This document shows, piece by piece, positions 31,911 to 43,690 of a stretch of 64,000 nt of DNA. Source of the stretch: Ooceraea biroi (lineage: Eukaryota > Arthropoda > Insecta > Hymenoptera > Formicidae); the NCBI RefSeq assembly GCF_003672135.1, contig NC_039509.1, positions 7,822,663 through 7,886,662 of the forward strand, read 5' to 3'. The notes beneath the pieces were generated by a model, which ran no database searches, was not told the DNA's origin, and was given only the letters and a program-made list of their open reading frames with translations. The stretch's first letter is position 1. The number at the start of each line of letters is the position of its first letter. The translations under genes were made by a program, and so were the position numbers.

Positions 31911-32504
31911 GATACAACTATTCAGCATATATATATGTATAGCAGCAAATATTACCAACCATACTTCGGAATTTCGGATTGGTTAATCCAACCATAGACT
32001 TATAGAGATAGACCGGCCCTCACAGTAGAAAGCAGCTAAAGTAGAGACCCTCAAACACAGATGTCTATACTAAACTAGATTGCTCTAACATGCCCATATT
32101 GGAAAGGATATCTTGCGTCAGATAGTTTCTGGTGTATGAGAGAAAATGGCCGCTGCCGCCACCATATTTACAATTGTTACTGCGATATTCAACAAAGTTT
32201 TGTAGTAATTATTGTGTTTCAATGTAAGAAATGGCGTAAATTACGAAAATAATGTTTATTTTACTTGGTAATTAATAAAAAAACCAATTGAAATGTAATA
32301 AACAATATTTTAATTAAAAACATATATATTTAGCTCCAAATTAACATCATATATATAATTTATAACATAAAAACATTAGAAATTTGAACGATTAAAAATT
32401 GTTTGCAGAACATAAAGAATTTAGTCCAATATTATAATAAAAAAATAAAATAAAGTCAAATATTTTAAAAGGCATGTTAATAGCAATTAAAAATACTTAA
32501 ACAG
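31911..32504. other. Non-coding; left end of P2
   Basis: AT-rich sequence. CACAGATGTCTATACTAAAC at 32056 resembles the end of P3 (CACAGACATCTATACTATAAC) and is taken as the left terminus of P2. The matching right terminus was not found in the window. Another stretch near 32000-32020 (CATAGACTTATAGAG) also resembles a P-like end, without partner. Confidence 0.45.
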
Positions 32505-32510
32505 TTAATT

Positions 32511-32847
32511 ATTATGAAATAAAATGAGTTTTGTTAATCGATGACGTCGACTTATTGGAGTAATTTCCTTAGACAATTTCTTTGAGTGTGAAAACATTCT
32601 TATTGTTAAATATTGCCTGCATATGGCAGTTATTAATTGAATACGATGTGGAGTTTCTATTCCAACTTCTAATGCGTTTCGACGCAAGCATCTATTATCT
32701 AATGGAAATACATCTGTATTTAATACAAATTTATTTGTTATTCGAGTAACAATTTCATTGTATGCACCTTTTTTGGAATCTGCGTACAGCTGTCTCCTAT
32801 TAAAAAAGAAAATTCCTTTTCGGTACTGCAAACAATCTTATAAACAT
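32511..32847 (-). pseudogene. P-element transposase P2, C-terminal piece
   Basis: The stretch resembles the P C-terminus at 54157: HRIQLITAICRQYLTIRM and RRHRLTKLILF match KISLIIAISSRYADVRL and KRHKLTKQILF in the P3 ORF. The upstream part gives VYKIVCSTEKEFSF in another frame, so at least one frameshift is present. It continues at 39876 on the far side of the 7 kb insert. Confidence 0.75.
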
Positions 32848-33129
32848 CCCACACGGAACATGACGTCCATTAGACGTCCATATAACCTCCACCGCTCCAT
32901 GCGACATCTATCTCCACGATGGATGTTAGGTAGATCTCTAATAGAGATCCATATTCCCTCCATAGGGGATATCCACTACACATCCATCATGGACGTCTAA
33001 TATACATCTATTATAGATATATAATGGATTTGTAACTAAACCCAAAAAAATTAATAGTGAAATTTTCTAAATTATTTAAAATTTGTAATAGGCGTTAACT
33101 GGATGTTTTGTAGCTTCTTTAGAAATTTA

Positions 33130-33346
33130 ACTTTACTTACAAATATTAAGAAATTAATTAATTATTCATACTTGTTGCACATATTTTATTTACTCATTTA
33201 ATGTGTATAAATGATTGGTTTTAAATACAAGAAACATATTTTTCATATTTAAACCGATCACTTACAAACACATAAATATGAGTAAATAAAATATGTCCAA
33301 TAATTGTTATGAACAATTGCTCTCTTTCTTAATTGCCTGACAGTAA
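33130..33346. repeat. Inverted repeat partner regions within the 7 kb element
   Basis: The stretch containing TTGTTGCACATATTTTATTTACTC mirrors 34865-34970, and AACAATTGCTCTCTTTCTTAA mirrors 34341-34370. They show that a foldback existed here before the TTAA element and the CCCAGGCAG fragment split it. Confidence 0.55.
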
Positions 33347-33350
33347 TTAA

Positions 33351-34340
33351 GGGGGGACATACACCTAGAAGGATCAAAAAGAGACCAAACTTTGCGAATT
33401 TTTTCCGGAAAAACGGAAAGAGAGAGAGATCGGGTTTGTTTCTGTGTAAAGATCATAGTTTTCTCTATTAAAACATTTGTGTTTTATTATTCCAAAATTC
33501 AAAATAGCGGCACTATGCTACAGCTCCTAATTCCTAATTTTAAAAACGGCGTTTGCAGTGACAACCGTGGCTTCCACAGAAATCATCTGAAAGCAAAATC
33601 ACCTCAAGGGTTATAAAGTTAAAACATAAATCTAGTCTTTAACATAGCCGTTTTTCGAAATATTGTGTTTGGACAAAATGGCAGCCGATCAAAGTTGACA
33701 TAACGATTTTTTGACCAAAAATGTCGCACATTTTTGGCTACAGAAAATAAACTAAGCATCGGAAAAAAATCCTATGTTAAAGACTAGTTTTTAGTGTCTA
33801 GAAAAAGTGTGTAAAACTGCAAGCCGTTCGGTCGAACCATTTTCAAGATATACTTGTCACGCGTTTTGAAAACCTCGTTTTGAGAAAAACGCGTTTAAAG
33901 TTTTATGTTAAGTTTACACAACGAAAAGATGACAAATTTTATATTTACACTGAATCATCTACTCCAGGCCCATATTAGTATCGATTTTAAATAATTTCAA
34001 TAGCCCGCCATTTTGTTAAAAATCAGAAGTTTTACAATCCCATCCGATAGGATGTGTAAAATATTATAACTTTTAAGAAAATCTTTGGTTTTTTGTTTTC
34101 AGATGAAGCACGCAGAAGATTTTTCTGGAACCATCTAGGGCGGAATTACAAACAGGGCTAGACGCGATTGCGCAGACGCGGCTGTATACTGTAAACAATA
34201 AATGAACAAAAATATTTTAACATAGTAAAAGGTTCATACTTTAACCTCTAAAAAGACCGAACATCCTATCTTTCTTATTTTAGTAGAAAAAAAATCACAA
34301 AGAATGCTCATTTTCGAGGCCGAGATATGTATATGCCCCC
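33351..34340. mobile_element. TTAA-inserted element, ~990 bp, non-coding
   Basis: GGGGGGACATACACC begins after TTAA (33347-33350) and GTATATGCCCCC ends before TTAA (34341-34344). TTAA targets belong to piggyBac or Kolobok type elements; which one cannot be settled without a transposase. No coding frame of note. Confidence 0.7.
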
Positions 34341-34409
34341 TTAAGAAAGAGAGCAATTGTTCATAACTTATTGGACATATTTTATTTACTCATATTTATG
34401 TGTTTGTAA

Positions 34410-34862
34410 CCCAGGCAGTACATGTTAGCCTAATATATGTTTCTTAGACGTATCTAATGTCTAAGAAACATAAAGTACCATTTAAGAAACGGTTTAAATA
34501 GAAACCGTTTTTAGACCTAAATTTTAAAAACGTATTTTTCACGTTTCCACAGAAACGAAAAATGTGTTTTATTAAATTGATTTGAAATTATATAATTAAT
34601 ATAGAAAAAATAGTAATTTCTACTTAATTTGCGAGTATTAATTATTTTTACATCTTACGTTTCAATGTACTCGATTATGGAACAAGAGACAAAAATCAAC
34701 ACAAGTGTGTGTGATTCCCACCTCTGATTCACCAAGCGACCGATAGATGGCCAGGCCAGGCGTGACTCGCAAGAAACATTTGCGTTATCACCTTATAAAT
34801 AACTATCTGGAAAACCGAACCAGTACTCTTTTCTTCTTCTTTTCTTTTGAAACTTTTTCATA
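34410..34862. mobile_element. Truncated CCCAGGCAG-family element
   Basis: CCCAGGCAGTACATGTTAGCC and the next 450 bp match, in inverse orientation, the right part of the element at 45055-45830. Shared landmarks include CTAAGAAACATAAAGTACC, TTTCACGTTTCCACAGAAAC and the TTCTTCTTTTCTTTTG stretch. Only one end is present. Confidence 0.75.
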
Positions 34863-35341
34863 AAATACACATAAAATGAGTAGATAAAATATGTGCAACA
34901 AGTATGAATAATTAATCAATTTCTTAATATTTGTAAGTAAAGTTAAATTTCTAAAGAAACAAACAAAACATCCAGTTAACGTCTATCTTTCATCCATCAA
35001 AGCTCCTTTAAATATCTACGATTGCTCTATATTACATCCACGAAACATCTATGGATACGTCTAATGGAGGTTGTACTGAAAAAAAATCTGGTTGCATTAA
35101 TTAGAAATCTGGTAGGTTCAACCAGTTTGTCTGTTGGAAAATGGACGAATCAGAATTCTTTTAGGAATTACCAGATGAGCATGATTAATTCCTTCCTGTT
35201 AAATTTACCAGATTTTCTTGATAATAATACTAAATGTATTTAGTTAAATTAACATGACTGTTTAGTGAAAAGAAACGTTTTTCTGTTTCATTACCGTGAG
35301 TTTTCTTGGATTGCTGTAAATGAAATATGTTGATATTTATA

Positions 35342-35618
35342 CAGGATGTCCCGTAATAATCGCCTAACCTCTCGCATGCCAATAGAGCAGATCGAGATGA
35401 ACAGAAAAGTCCCATATCATTTTGCGATATTCGCAATAATAATCGAAATATTGCATATTAAAGTCAAGCGAATCCAGAGCGCGCGGAGGCAAGTGCCGAG
35501 CCGCTCGAGGTATAGGATTATTATTGCGAATATCGCAAAATGGTATGGGACTTTTCTGTTTATCTCGATCTGCTCTATTGGCATACGAGAGGTTAGGCGA
35601 TTATTACGGGACACCCTG
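35342..35618. mobile_element. 277-bp palindromic mariner-type MITE
   Basis: CAGGATGTCCCGTAATAATCG and its complement bound arms of about 110 bp, with TA on both sides. The arms continue through GCCTAACCTCTCG and GCAGATCGAGATGAACAG. The end resembles CAGGGTGTCCCGGG of the 54231 element. Confidence 0.8.
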
Positions 35619-35831
35619 TATAAAAAAATATAAGAAGAGAACACGTTTTTTCATCCGCCATTACTTCACCAGCCACTTCACAGCCATTTCACTAACTAAT
35701 TTCATTTCACTACAGGAGGAAAACGTGCCGTCCGTGCCGATCCGTTTCCCGAACATACATCAACACGCACGACACAAAACAATAGAATACTGCTGGAGTG
35801 CCCTGCGATTAACCAGAATTCTGATTGCATC

Positions 35832-38800
35832 CAGTATTGTCAGCCGGGCCGCGGTTCTCGGTCATGCGCAGTACGAATCATGTCAGTGACGTATCTAAAG
35901 GAGTAAAAAAGATATGTCGATATTCGCCCTACTAAATGCTCTAAAATATTTAAATATATAAAACACACACACACATATACATATATAAATACATGTGAGT
36001 ACACATGTTTATCTCATACATAAAATTTTGCTAAACATAGTATTTAATAAAAATAGCAAAAAAGTTGAAGAAGGCAGGGAAACAAGATAATTTGTAAAAT
36101 AAAATACATTTTTTTAAAAGAACAAAATAGATGGTTTATTTGGCAGATCATGGAATACCAACATTTGTTGCGTGGGTAAGGGAAACTGCCAAAAACCTTA
36201 CCAGTATTCTTAACATAAAAATAAACATAAAAATTATACATATATATTGTACTTATATAAAAAGCATTAATATTAATAAATACTTAAAATTAGACAAATC
36301 TTAAATTACTATATATAATAATTGTACACAAATAAACTAAAAATAAACCAATACTTTTAAATAAAATAAATTCCTTTTGAATACAATATTGCACATATTT
36401 TCTTTGGTTAAAAACTTAAATTAACATTACAATACAAAATTAATATCACAATTATTACACTTATCACAATATAATACTAAAATCACATTTATTGCGCACT
36501 TAATAAATATAATTTTTTAATTTAATTTAATATTAATATAATTATTGCACGTTTGAAATAAAATATGATGCTTCCTGAAAAATAAATACTACATTAATAA
36601 TAATTTAGACTAGAATATAGAAAAACAAAGATGGAAGACTATATGGGTTGTACAAAATAATAAAAAATAAATTCAATAACTATACAAATGCAACAAATAT
36701 TAAGTAAACAGAATAAAAAATAAATAATATATTAAGAACTATGAGATGTGCTTTGCTCCCCATATAAATTTTGCGATTCGTGCAGTTCGAAATGCCTTGA
36801 ATCTACTTTAAAGTTAATGCAATTAATACCTTTAGTTTGAAAACTAGATCTTGCAATACAAATCGCGGACATATTATCGTTAGATAATCTATTTCTCTTT
36901 TTACATTTTACATCTGTAACTATTGAAAAAATTCTCTCGGCTTCGGCATTAGAATGTGGAAAAGAAAGAACTATTTGCACAAATGACTCTAAATGTTTAA
37001 ATTGTTTCTCATCATCGCAATTTTTATATTCAACTATATTTTTCCACATTTCGTCAATTTCTAATGAAGCTAATTGCTTTTTTTGTTCATCATTAAAAAG
37101 AGATGGCAGAATTCTCCATTCGAAAGCTAACTGTGTTATGTCATTATAATTTAGTCGCGTGGCAATATAAGATAAATCTTTAATTCGCGTTCTGCCTTCA
37201 TAAAAAAGAGCAATTTTGGAATCTAAAAAAGCTAATTGTTCAAAAAACAGATCATTATATGGTAAACGATGTAACATTTCGCGAACTGCCGTTTTATAAA
37301 ATTCTAAACACGTTAATCTAATATCATACATGGATTATTCTACAGATAGCGTTTGCAAAAGACATTCACATTCGGGTCCGACATATATATTATCTAAAGG
37401 TTGAATATTTTCCTCATTATTAAGATCTAAATTAGAAATATTTTTCAAAGCATTATAATTTATGAAATTTTGTCCAAATTGATTAATTAACTGATGGCTA
37501 GTTTCAAATAATTTATGTATTGTAACAGAACGCGATTGAAATAAGGCATTAAAATTATTTAAAAAATTCAGAGAATATTTTAAGAATAACAGGTATGCCT
37601 TAATGGAATCACTTTGTAAATATTGTAAAATTATTTCTGCATTTTTTGATTTATTTTCCGCGGTTTCTAAAATGAAAAATTGTTTTAGAACTTGCCAATT
37701 TTCGAGGAGCCTAACAACACATTTATGTAAGCACAGCCATCTAGTATTTGATAATTTTAAAATTTTATGATTTTCAACTTCGAAAAAATTTTGAAACTCT
37801 CTTAAAATTGCACATCTCTTTGCACTTCCTGAAATGTATGTAGCTACTGCTCTAATTAATTGTTCACAAGAAGAAGGTAATCTAGTACAAGCTTTACTGG
37901 CTATTAGCGCGGAGGAATGGCAAACACAATTTAACACAACTAATTCTGGTACTTTCTGTTTTAAATAAGACATAAAAGAATTATTGCATCCTATCATGAC
38001 AGAAGCATTATCAGATGCCATTCCGATGATATTTTGTATAGGAATATTGTAGTTATTCAACATATTTGTAAATATATTAAAAATTTTTATCGCGGAACAA
38101 TCTGTACTATCTAAAGAGAGCAAGTCTAATAATTGAGTTTTAACTTTTTTGTCTGAAGGACAAACGTATTGAACCAGGATGCACATTAATTTATTATCAG
38201 TAATATCCGTACTCTCATCAATTAAAATAGAAAATTTCCGATTTTTCAAAATTTCGATGAGTTGTTCCGTTTCGCGTTTAGCAATAACGTTTTTGACAAT
38301 GCTTGCACATTTATTACGGGACAGTGCAATATCTTGTACAATTTCAGAGTCGATACATATATTTTTTAATAAACGTACTAAATGATCCGCGGTAAGAAAA
38401 GCTACATTATGTTCTGCAAAAAAAGCTGCTAACTTAATTTCCGCGCGTTTAACTTTGTTTCTATGTGTTGAAATTTGATTATTTCCCTTTACAAATGTGC
38501 GAGATAAGGTATAAATAAATGTGTTCAGTATTTCAATAAACAAAAGAAAATGTATATATATATAATTACGAGAAATATGTAACAATACATTCAAACAGTT
38601 TCAAATAATTATATATCAATCACATACAAATAAGCAAGAAAATATACGTGTGAACCTCAAAGTCACAAGAAAAGAAGATACAACATTAGCCAATGCTTTG
38701 TTCAAGCAAAGAATCTCATAAATCAAATTAAAGAAAAATTTCTACTCATCCAATTGATTCCGTGACTTCCAGATATCAGTCGCCTTTTTCGTTTTTCAGA

Positions 38801-39517
38801 TCTGTGCACAAATCCGCCTTAATTCTATATCGGTAATCTATTCGCCAGTAACCATCCGCCAGTGGATCCACTTATTTGTTCGCTCGCTCAGTACGTTCGC
38901 TCGCTACAACGGTCGCGTGAGAAAAAAGGCCGAATACATCGCTACGCGTCTCATCGTGCCGATATTTGTTTATCGATATTTGATGCCCGAATCTTCCCGA
39001 GACAATTGGGCAGAATTAGCGCGAAGTTTAAACTAGTTTTCTCAACACTATGTGTTAAATCATTATTATTATTATCATTCTTGTCAAAATTTTGCGAAGC
39101 TATTTTTTCGATATGTCTGACCGTCTGTGAATGTCGAGTTATATCCGTTTTGCAACATCTCATAGTTTTATTACATACAATACAAATTGCTGAATCTTCT
39201 ACAGGATGAGGAGCCAACCATCCTTTAAAATTATTATTATCTAACCACGATTTCTGAAAAGACCTACATTTCTTTATTGCTCCTTTTCCAACGTTACGAT
39301 TTTCCATAATTAAAAAAAGTATTATTTATAATAATAGAGACTTATCTTTTGGATTTCTTCTTGTATCGCTTTTTCTTCTTTCTTCTTATTTCGCGCCGCT
39401 CCACTAAGCCCGCCAAAACTGGGGACCGTACCCATAAGAATGCTATAGCATACGTCGCTGGGTAACGGTCGTTTCTACTGCGCATTACCGAGAACCGCGG
39501 CCCGGCTGACAACACTG
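35832..39517 (-). mobile_element. hAT element with 40-bp inverted ends and 8-bp duplication
   Basis: CAGTATTGTCAGCCGGGCC starts at 35832, and its near-perfect complement ends at 39517. ATTGCATC is repeated exactly outside (35824-35831 and 39518-39525). The 3,686-bp body holds one transposase gene on the minus strand, which is almost intact. Single-base differences between the ends are few, so the insertion looks young compared with most other elements here. The flanks 35619-35823 and 39526-39873 belong to the 7 kb element. Confidence 0.92.
36732..39307 (-). pseudogene. hAT transposase with a single visible premature stop
   Basis: A first exon (39307 to about 38960) opens with a TTF/BED-like zinc finger region: KSWLDNNNFKGWLAPHP, then CIVCNKTMRCCKTDITRH. 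The second exon (from about 38500) carries the catalytic core (KFSILIDESTDITDNK, then GMASDNASVMIG, then CHSSALIASKAC). It ends with the hAT dimerisation region (HSNAEAERIFSIVTDVK). A TAA at 37335-37337 interrupts an otherwise continuous frame, leaving the last 199 residues beyond it. The splice sites between the exons were not pinned down. Without that stop the protein would be of usual hAT length. Confidence 0.85.
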
Positions 39518-39875
39518 ATTGCATCTTCGCTTGTTCTTATGTCTAGTGTAATATAACTAGAAGTTTTATAGATCCAACTGGAAAATACTAACCAAATTCT
39601 TATAGTACAGTCTATCAAACGTTCTAGTTATAAAATATCCAGTCTTATCGTGATAACTAGAAATTCTTGGTTAGTTTAACCAAAATGCATTCTATCAGAT
39701 ACGTCTTGTTGATACAATCAAATCATTTTTCTCAGTGTATGGACGTTTCAAATGCGGAACTATGGATGTCTAGTAGATGTTTACTGGATGTTATGTAGAC
39801 GTCTAATGGAGGTTTCGAATCTCCATGATGGACGTCTAGTGGACGTCCATTGGAGGTTTTTGTTCCGTGTGGGAT

Positions 39876-40074
39876 ACATGTAACGCGCGCATATATTAAT
39901 CCTCCATTATTTTTTAAATCGACTAGTATTGTATATGTTGCTAATATATTTTTTTATCAGAAACTTTCTGAATAATATTATCTATACAACCATTGCATGT
40001 AACTATTTTGAGAAGTTTTTTTTATAATGTTACCAGAAGTGTAATATAAAATATTGTCAGTAATAAACGTATGA
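39876..40074 (-). pseudogene. P2 transposase, piece between two inserts
   Basis: Minus-strand translation gives NHTFITDNILYYTSGNIIKK, then in other frames VTCNGCIDNIIQKVSD and LKNNGGLIYA. This is the P-type C-terminal domain that in P3 reads MYYLSGYIVKTL and FLNNGGLIRP. Frameshifts and stops are present. Removing the TTAA element at 40079-40453 joins SDSDVL to NHTFITDN in frame. Confidence 0.78.
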
Positions 40075-40078
40075 TTAA

Positions 40079-40453
40079 GGTGATCCTGGAGTGACCAGGG
40101 AATTTCTTCGCGATGGTGCTGCCATTTACACAATAAAATGCTTTTTACAAAAATTTGGCAATTTGTACGCACAAAATTGCAGCGGCCACCACTCGGGATA
40201 AAATAAAGGAATATAATGAAGCTTTTAGAAGTGACTTTAGAAGCGTAATAAAAGAGAAAAGTATATGTGAAAATCTTGTACCTACTTATACATACATACA
40301 AGAGTTATATTCCTTTATTTTATCCCGAGTGGTGGCCGCCGCAATTTTGTGCGTACAAATTGCGAAATTTTTATAAAAAGTATTTCAACTTTAATTTTTG
40401 TATATGTATGTGTGCAGTTGGCAACACTTTTCACTAGCAACTCCAGCTTGCCC
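40079..40453. mobile_element. TTAA-inserted MITE inside P2
   Basis: GGTGATCCTGGAGTGACC begins after TTAA (40075-40078) and the imperfect complement ends at 40453 before TTAA (40454-40457). The arms of about 140 bp include CCACCACTCGGGATAAAATA. Removing it restores the P2 reading frame, which proves the TTAA duplication. A half copy lies at 16517. Confidence 0.85.
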
Positions 40454-40457
40454 TTAA

Positions 40458-41222
40458 GTACATCAGAATCAGAATCAAAATCATCGTCAATTGTGTAATC
40501 ATTTGAAGTTTCCCATTGTACATTATTATGCCATTTTGTATAATTGTTTTTCGCCCATCTTAATTGAAATAATCCTATTTCATTTTCTGTTTCAAAAGTA
40601 ACGCAGTTAGAATTCGCTGATGTTGAAATAGAATTTTTTACTAATAAACTTTTTATTGCAGATGTGAATTGCATGACATTTGGATTGTTATTCCATGAAT
40701 TTCTGCGTCGTACTTGGGCAAAAAACAATTCCAAATGATCTTGACTAAATCTATAAGTCATTAAGTATTTCATCGATGACTCAACTAAAATATCTTTAGC
40801 AATTTGCAAAATGGATTTTACAGCAGCCGCAAAACCAATAATAAATGTCCTTCTTTTTGATATACATAAAAGAAGGTGATTGTGAACTTTTAAAGAGTAC
40901 AAATAATTTATGTGTTTTTCCATTCTCTCTTGCAAATAATTAATATTATTAAAATATATAGGTTTTTTAAACCCTTTGGCAAATGGATTACGAGAATTCA
41001 AAAAATCAAAAATTTCGTCGATAGCTTTAATAAATTCCACAGTAGCATTACACTCGTTAAATCCATCAACTTCAGACAATTGTAAAAATTCAAGGGCAGG
41101 TATGTGTGTGCTATCTGACCTATTTCACTGTCAGCATCAATTTTACGTACAAAAATAATTATATTATGATGTTTATGATTTTCTAATATGAATGAAACTT
41201 TATTTCTTTCAGCTTTAGCCAA
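40458..41222 (-). pseudogene. P2 transposase, catalytic C-terminal part
   Basis: The frame includes ALEFLQLSEVDGFNEC, then FDFLNSRNPF, and the diagnostic YRFSQDHLELFFAQVRRR block with the catalytic glutamate (in LELFF; the P1 copy has LENFF). An acidic stretch follows before the TTAA insert. The upstream end is eroded by frameshifts and stops at 41222, against the 3' end of the LINE. The N-terminal half with the THAP domain was not found in the window. Confidence 0.8.
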
Positions 41223-41739
41223 GAAAGGGACTTGGTTTACACTTCTATCTTACCACTCTCATCCTTCCATACATGCAACCTTACAAAATCTGCAACTCTG
41301 TTTCTACCTTTTGTTTCTTATCTATGTTATCTCAATACTCGTTACATCTCATCTCTAGCCTTATTTCGTCTTTAATACTTACAATATTTACATTATTATA
41401 CTATTCTCTACCTTCGTACAGTTCTTTTCCTTTCTTTTCTTCCTTTTCAGTTATTTACACTTATCTGTTCTTAAATACTATACTATACAAAAACTATAAC
41501 TATAAAATAATAAACAATAAACACTAGACGCAGTCAGTAACACTGTTTTGTTACATATAACCATCGTTTCTTTCGCATTACCTTTTACTATACTAAAATA
41601 TTCTAACTTTACCTAACTTGTACTTATATCCACTTAAATTACAATTATAACTATCACAGCCTCCGATCACAGCCTCCAATATAACATTACTAAAATATAC
41701 AATATACTACAACCTATACGCACCACTATTTACCTTTTC

Positions 41740-42560
41740 TCGCATACATCATTGTTCGAGATTCACTGACTACGCCCAGCGCTGAGCGCGAGAATCGTGC
41801 ACACGAGACTTGGAAGTCTTCGATAGGGATTTGACGGCAGGATTAGACACAGCACACAAAAGAATTGAAAATGTATTTATCGTCTCAACGAAATTAGGTC
41901 ACGGACGAGAGCTTCTAACGGATGACGTGGTCGACTCGGCGCAGTCAAAGAGAGCTTCAGATGGGTGTACTCAGACCTGAACAGGCGGAGATCTTGCCGC
42001 GATTAATTTCTGACGGGAGTCAGGCGGAAATCTTGTCGCGTGTATTCTCTGCCGTACGTCAGGCGGATATCCTGACGCGTAGAGTAACGTGGGAACTCTC
42101 AGACCGATCGTCACAGATTAGGACTGGAACTTCAGTTCCTTACAAGTTTAATATTGGTTAACGCAGAGAACCCGATTTAGTAAAACCAGGCGTCGAATGG
42201 TCGTTCGAACGAGACTCGGTTACACGGCACTCGCGAGGTGAACCGAACAAAGAGAAAATTACGAGCTAGAGAAGAAGACTTTCTTAGACTAGAATCGTGA
42301 GACGACTGACGCGGTTTCGCCGCAGTATTTTCCTCATTTTGTCTTCAAAACTATCTTGTTATTCGCCCGAGTTGCTCGAACGACGATTCGACATGCCCAT
42401 ATATGGCAACGCGAGCCGCTTCGACCGATGTTTGCCGAACATTAGAGAAAAATATTTTCCCCTGCTCAGACAAATACCGTATGTACTGAGTCCTTGCGAA
42501 GGACTGAGATTATTTCGTGAGAAATTAGGATTTTACAAAAATTCTCTTCAAAACTATATT
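41740..42560. other. Unassigned GC-richer segment in the LINE 3' region, possible solo LTR
   Basis: Composition changes sharply from the surrounding pyrimidine-rich LINE trailer. The segment contains three degenerate repeats of CAGGCGGA(A/T)ATC about 50 bp apart (41979-42072). TATTTATCG followed by GTCTCAACG could be a poly(A) region read on the other strand. I see no clear TG...CA border or duplication, so the LTR idea is only a suggestion. Confidence 0.3.
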
Positions 42561-42589
42561 CATTTCGCTCATCCTCAAACAACCATCTT

Positions 42590-43065
42590 TACTAACACCT
42601 TCCTTTTCTCATCCCATAACTCGTCACTAAATAATTTCTCTAACCTACGCTCAGGTGGTCCTAGTGTGACAAATAAATCTTTCATCTCTGTACACTCTCC
42701 TACATAATGTTCCATACTATCTTTTCCAATTTTACAAAATTTACATATCCTATCTGACTCTCCTATTCAATATTTATTCTCCTCTTCCATATTCCCGCAT
42801 CGTAATCCAACTAACGCCCTGATTGCGCTACCATTACTTTCCTTATTCATATTCATTGCTCGCAAATAGTGCGGCTGATCTGTTCCTAAACTCATTATCC
42901 TATAACGTTTATTGTACCGTGCAGTACCAATTCTATTTTCTTCCTCCTGTCGTTGTACCTCATAATCTCGTTCCCGTAATAAACTTTCTACATCCACCCC
43001 ATTTCTCCTAAATTCCTCTATCGCCTCTATCCCCCAACCATACATATTATAATACAACTCTCTTT
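42590..43065 (-). pseudogene. LINE reverse transcriptase, C-terminal end with zinc knuckle
   Basis: The minus strand gives MSLGTDQPHYLRAMN, GSAIRALVGLRCGNMEEENK, then ICKFCKIGKDSMEHYVGEC. The C-x2-C-x6-M-E-H-x4-C pattern is the terminal knuckle found in many insect LINE polymerases. The catalytic FxDD region is not present. A mariner-type end begins just upstream at 43077. Confidence 0.75.
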
Positions 43066-43076
43066 CTTTACTATAC

Positions 43077-43690
43077 AGGGTGTTTCACTCAAAGGTTTAA
43101 ACCTTCCGCCCACAGGTAGATCTGGTCACATTAAATAAAAAAGTCCTATACCATTTTGCAATTTATCACGTAAATTTCGAGTTATTAATAAAAGATATTG
43201 AGCGAATCAGTTCGCGCGAGCCAGAGCGAGGCGGGTAAGCGGGTATAACAGGGCTTGCCGCTCGCGCGACGCGATGGCCGCGAGTATCGGATTACAGCGG
43301 CAAGCGGCGAAAGACGATACGACGCGTGGACGATAATTTCTCCGCGTCTCATTCACGCGCGCGAGTTACCGAGGAAGTATTGTCACGCATTTTTTGTTCT
43401 GATATACGTACAAGTGTTATTTATTAATAAATAAAACTTGTGTGTACATCAGAAAAAATATGATTAATATTAATTAATATTATTAATTAATATTTTGGTA
43501 CTATCTTTTTCACACCACTTTGCAGTAGATAGCATGGCGCGTTTTCTTTTATAGTCGTTTCCCCAAATAGGCCTAATCCACTCCAATAAACTAATGTAAG
43601 AATTGTTCGAAGTGCCGTCCTCCTTCTCGTATACAGATTTCGGCTCTTCGTGTAATATTGCGCGTCGCACGGTGCGCCATGCTCGGCCGA
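43077..43690. mobile_element. Unresolved insert replacing the LINE polymerase, with one mariner-type end
   Basis: TATACAGGGTGTTTCACTC at 43073-43091 is a Tc1/mariner-like terminus, but no mirrored end is found. The interior includes a GC-rich stretch (43200-43370) and a minus-strand open frame with EWIRPIWGNDYKRKRAML that I do not recognise. The LINE frame stops near 43690 and resumes only near 43065. Confidence 0.45.

Larger units (their letters stand above)
32848..39873. mobile_element. 7 kb CCCACACGGAAC-ended element with 2-bp duplication
   Basis: CCCACACGGAACA and TGTTCCGTGTGGG are inverted ends, flanked by AT on both sides (32846-32847 and 39874-39875). Both subterminal regions consist of repeated GACGTCCAT/ATGGACGTC motifs, a texture seen again at about 34990-35070. 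It interrupts the P2 transposase. Much of its length is other elements: a TTAA element, a CCCAGGCAG fragment, a palindromic MITE and a hAT element. No transposase of its own is recognised. Confidence 0.72.

Noticed and set aside
35346..35889. Three overlapping frames on both strands
   Set aside because: They arise from the two arms of the palindromic MITE at 35342-35618 and are not genes.
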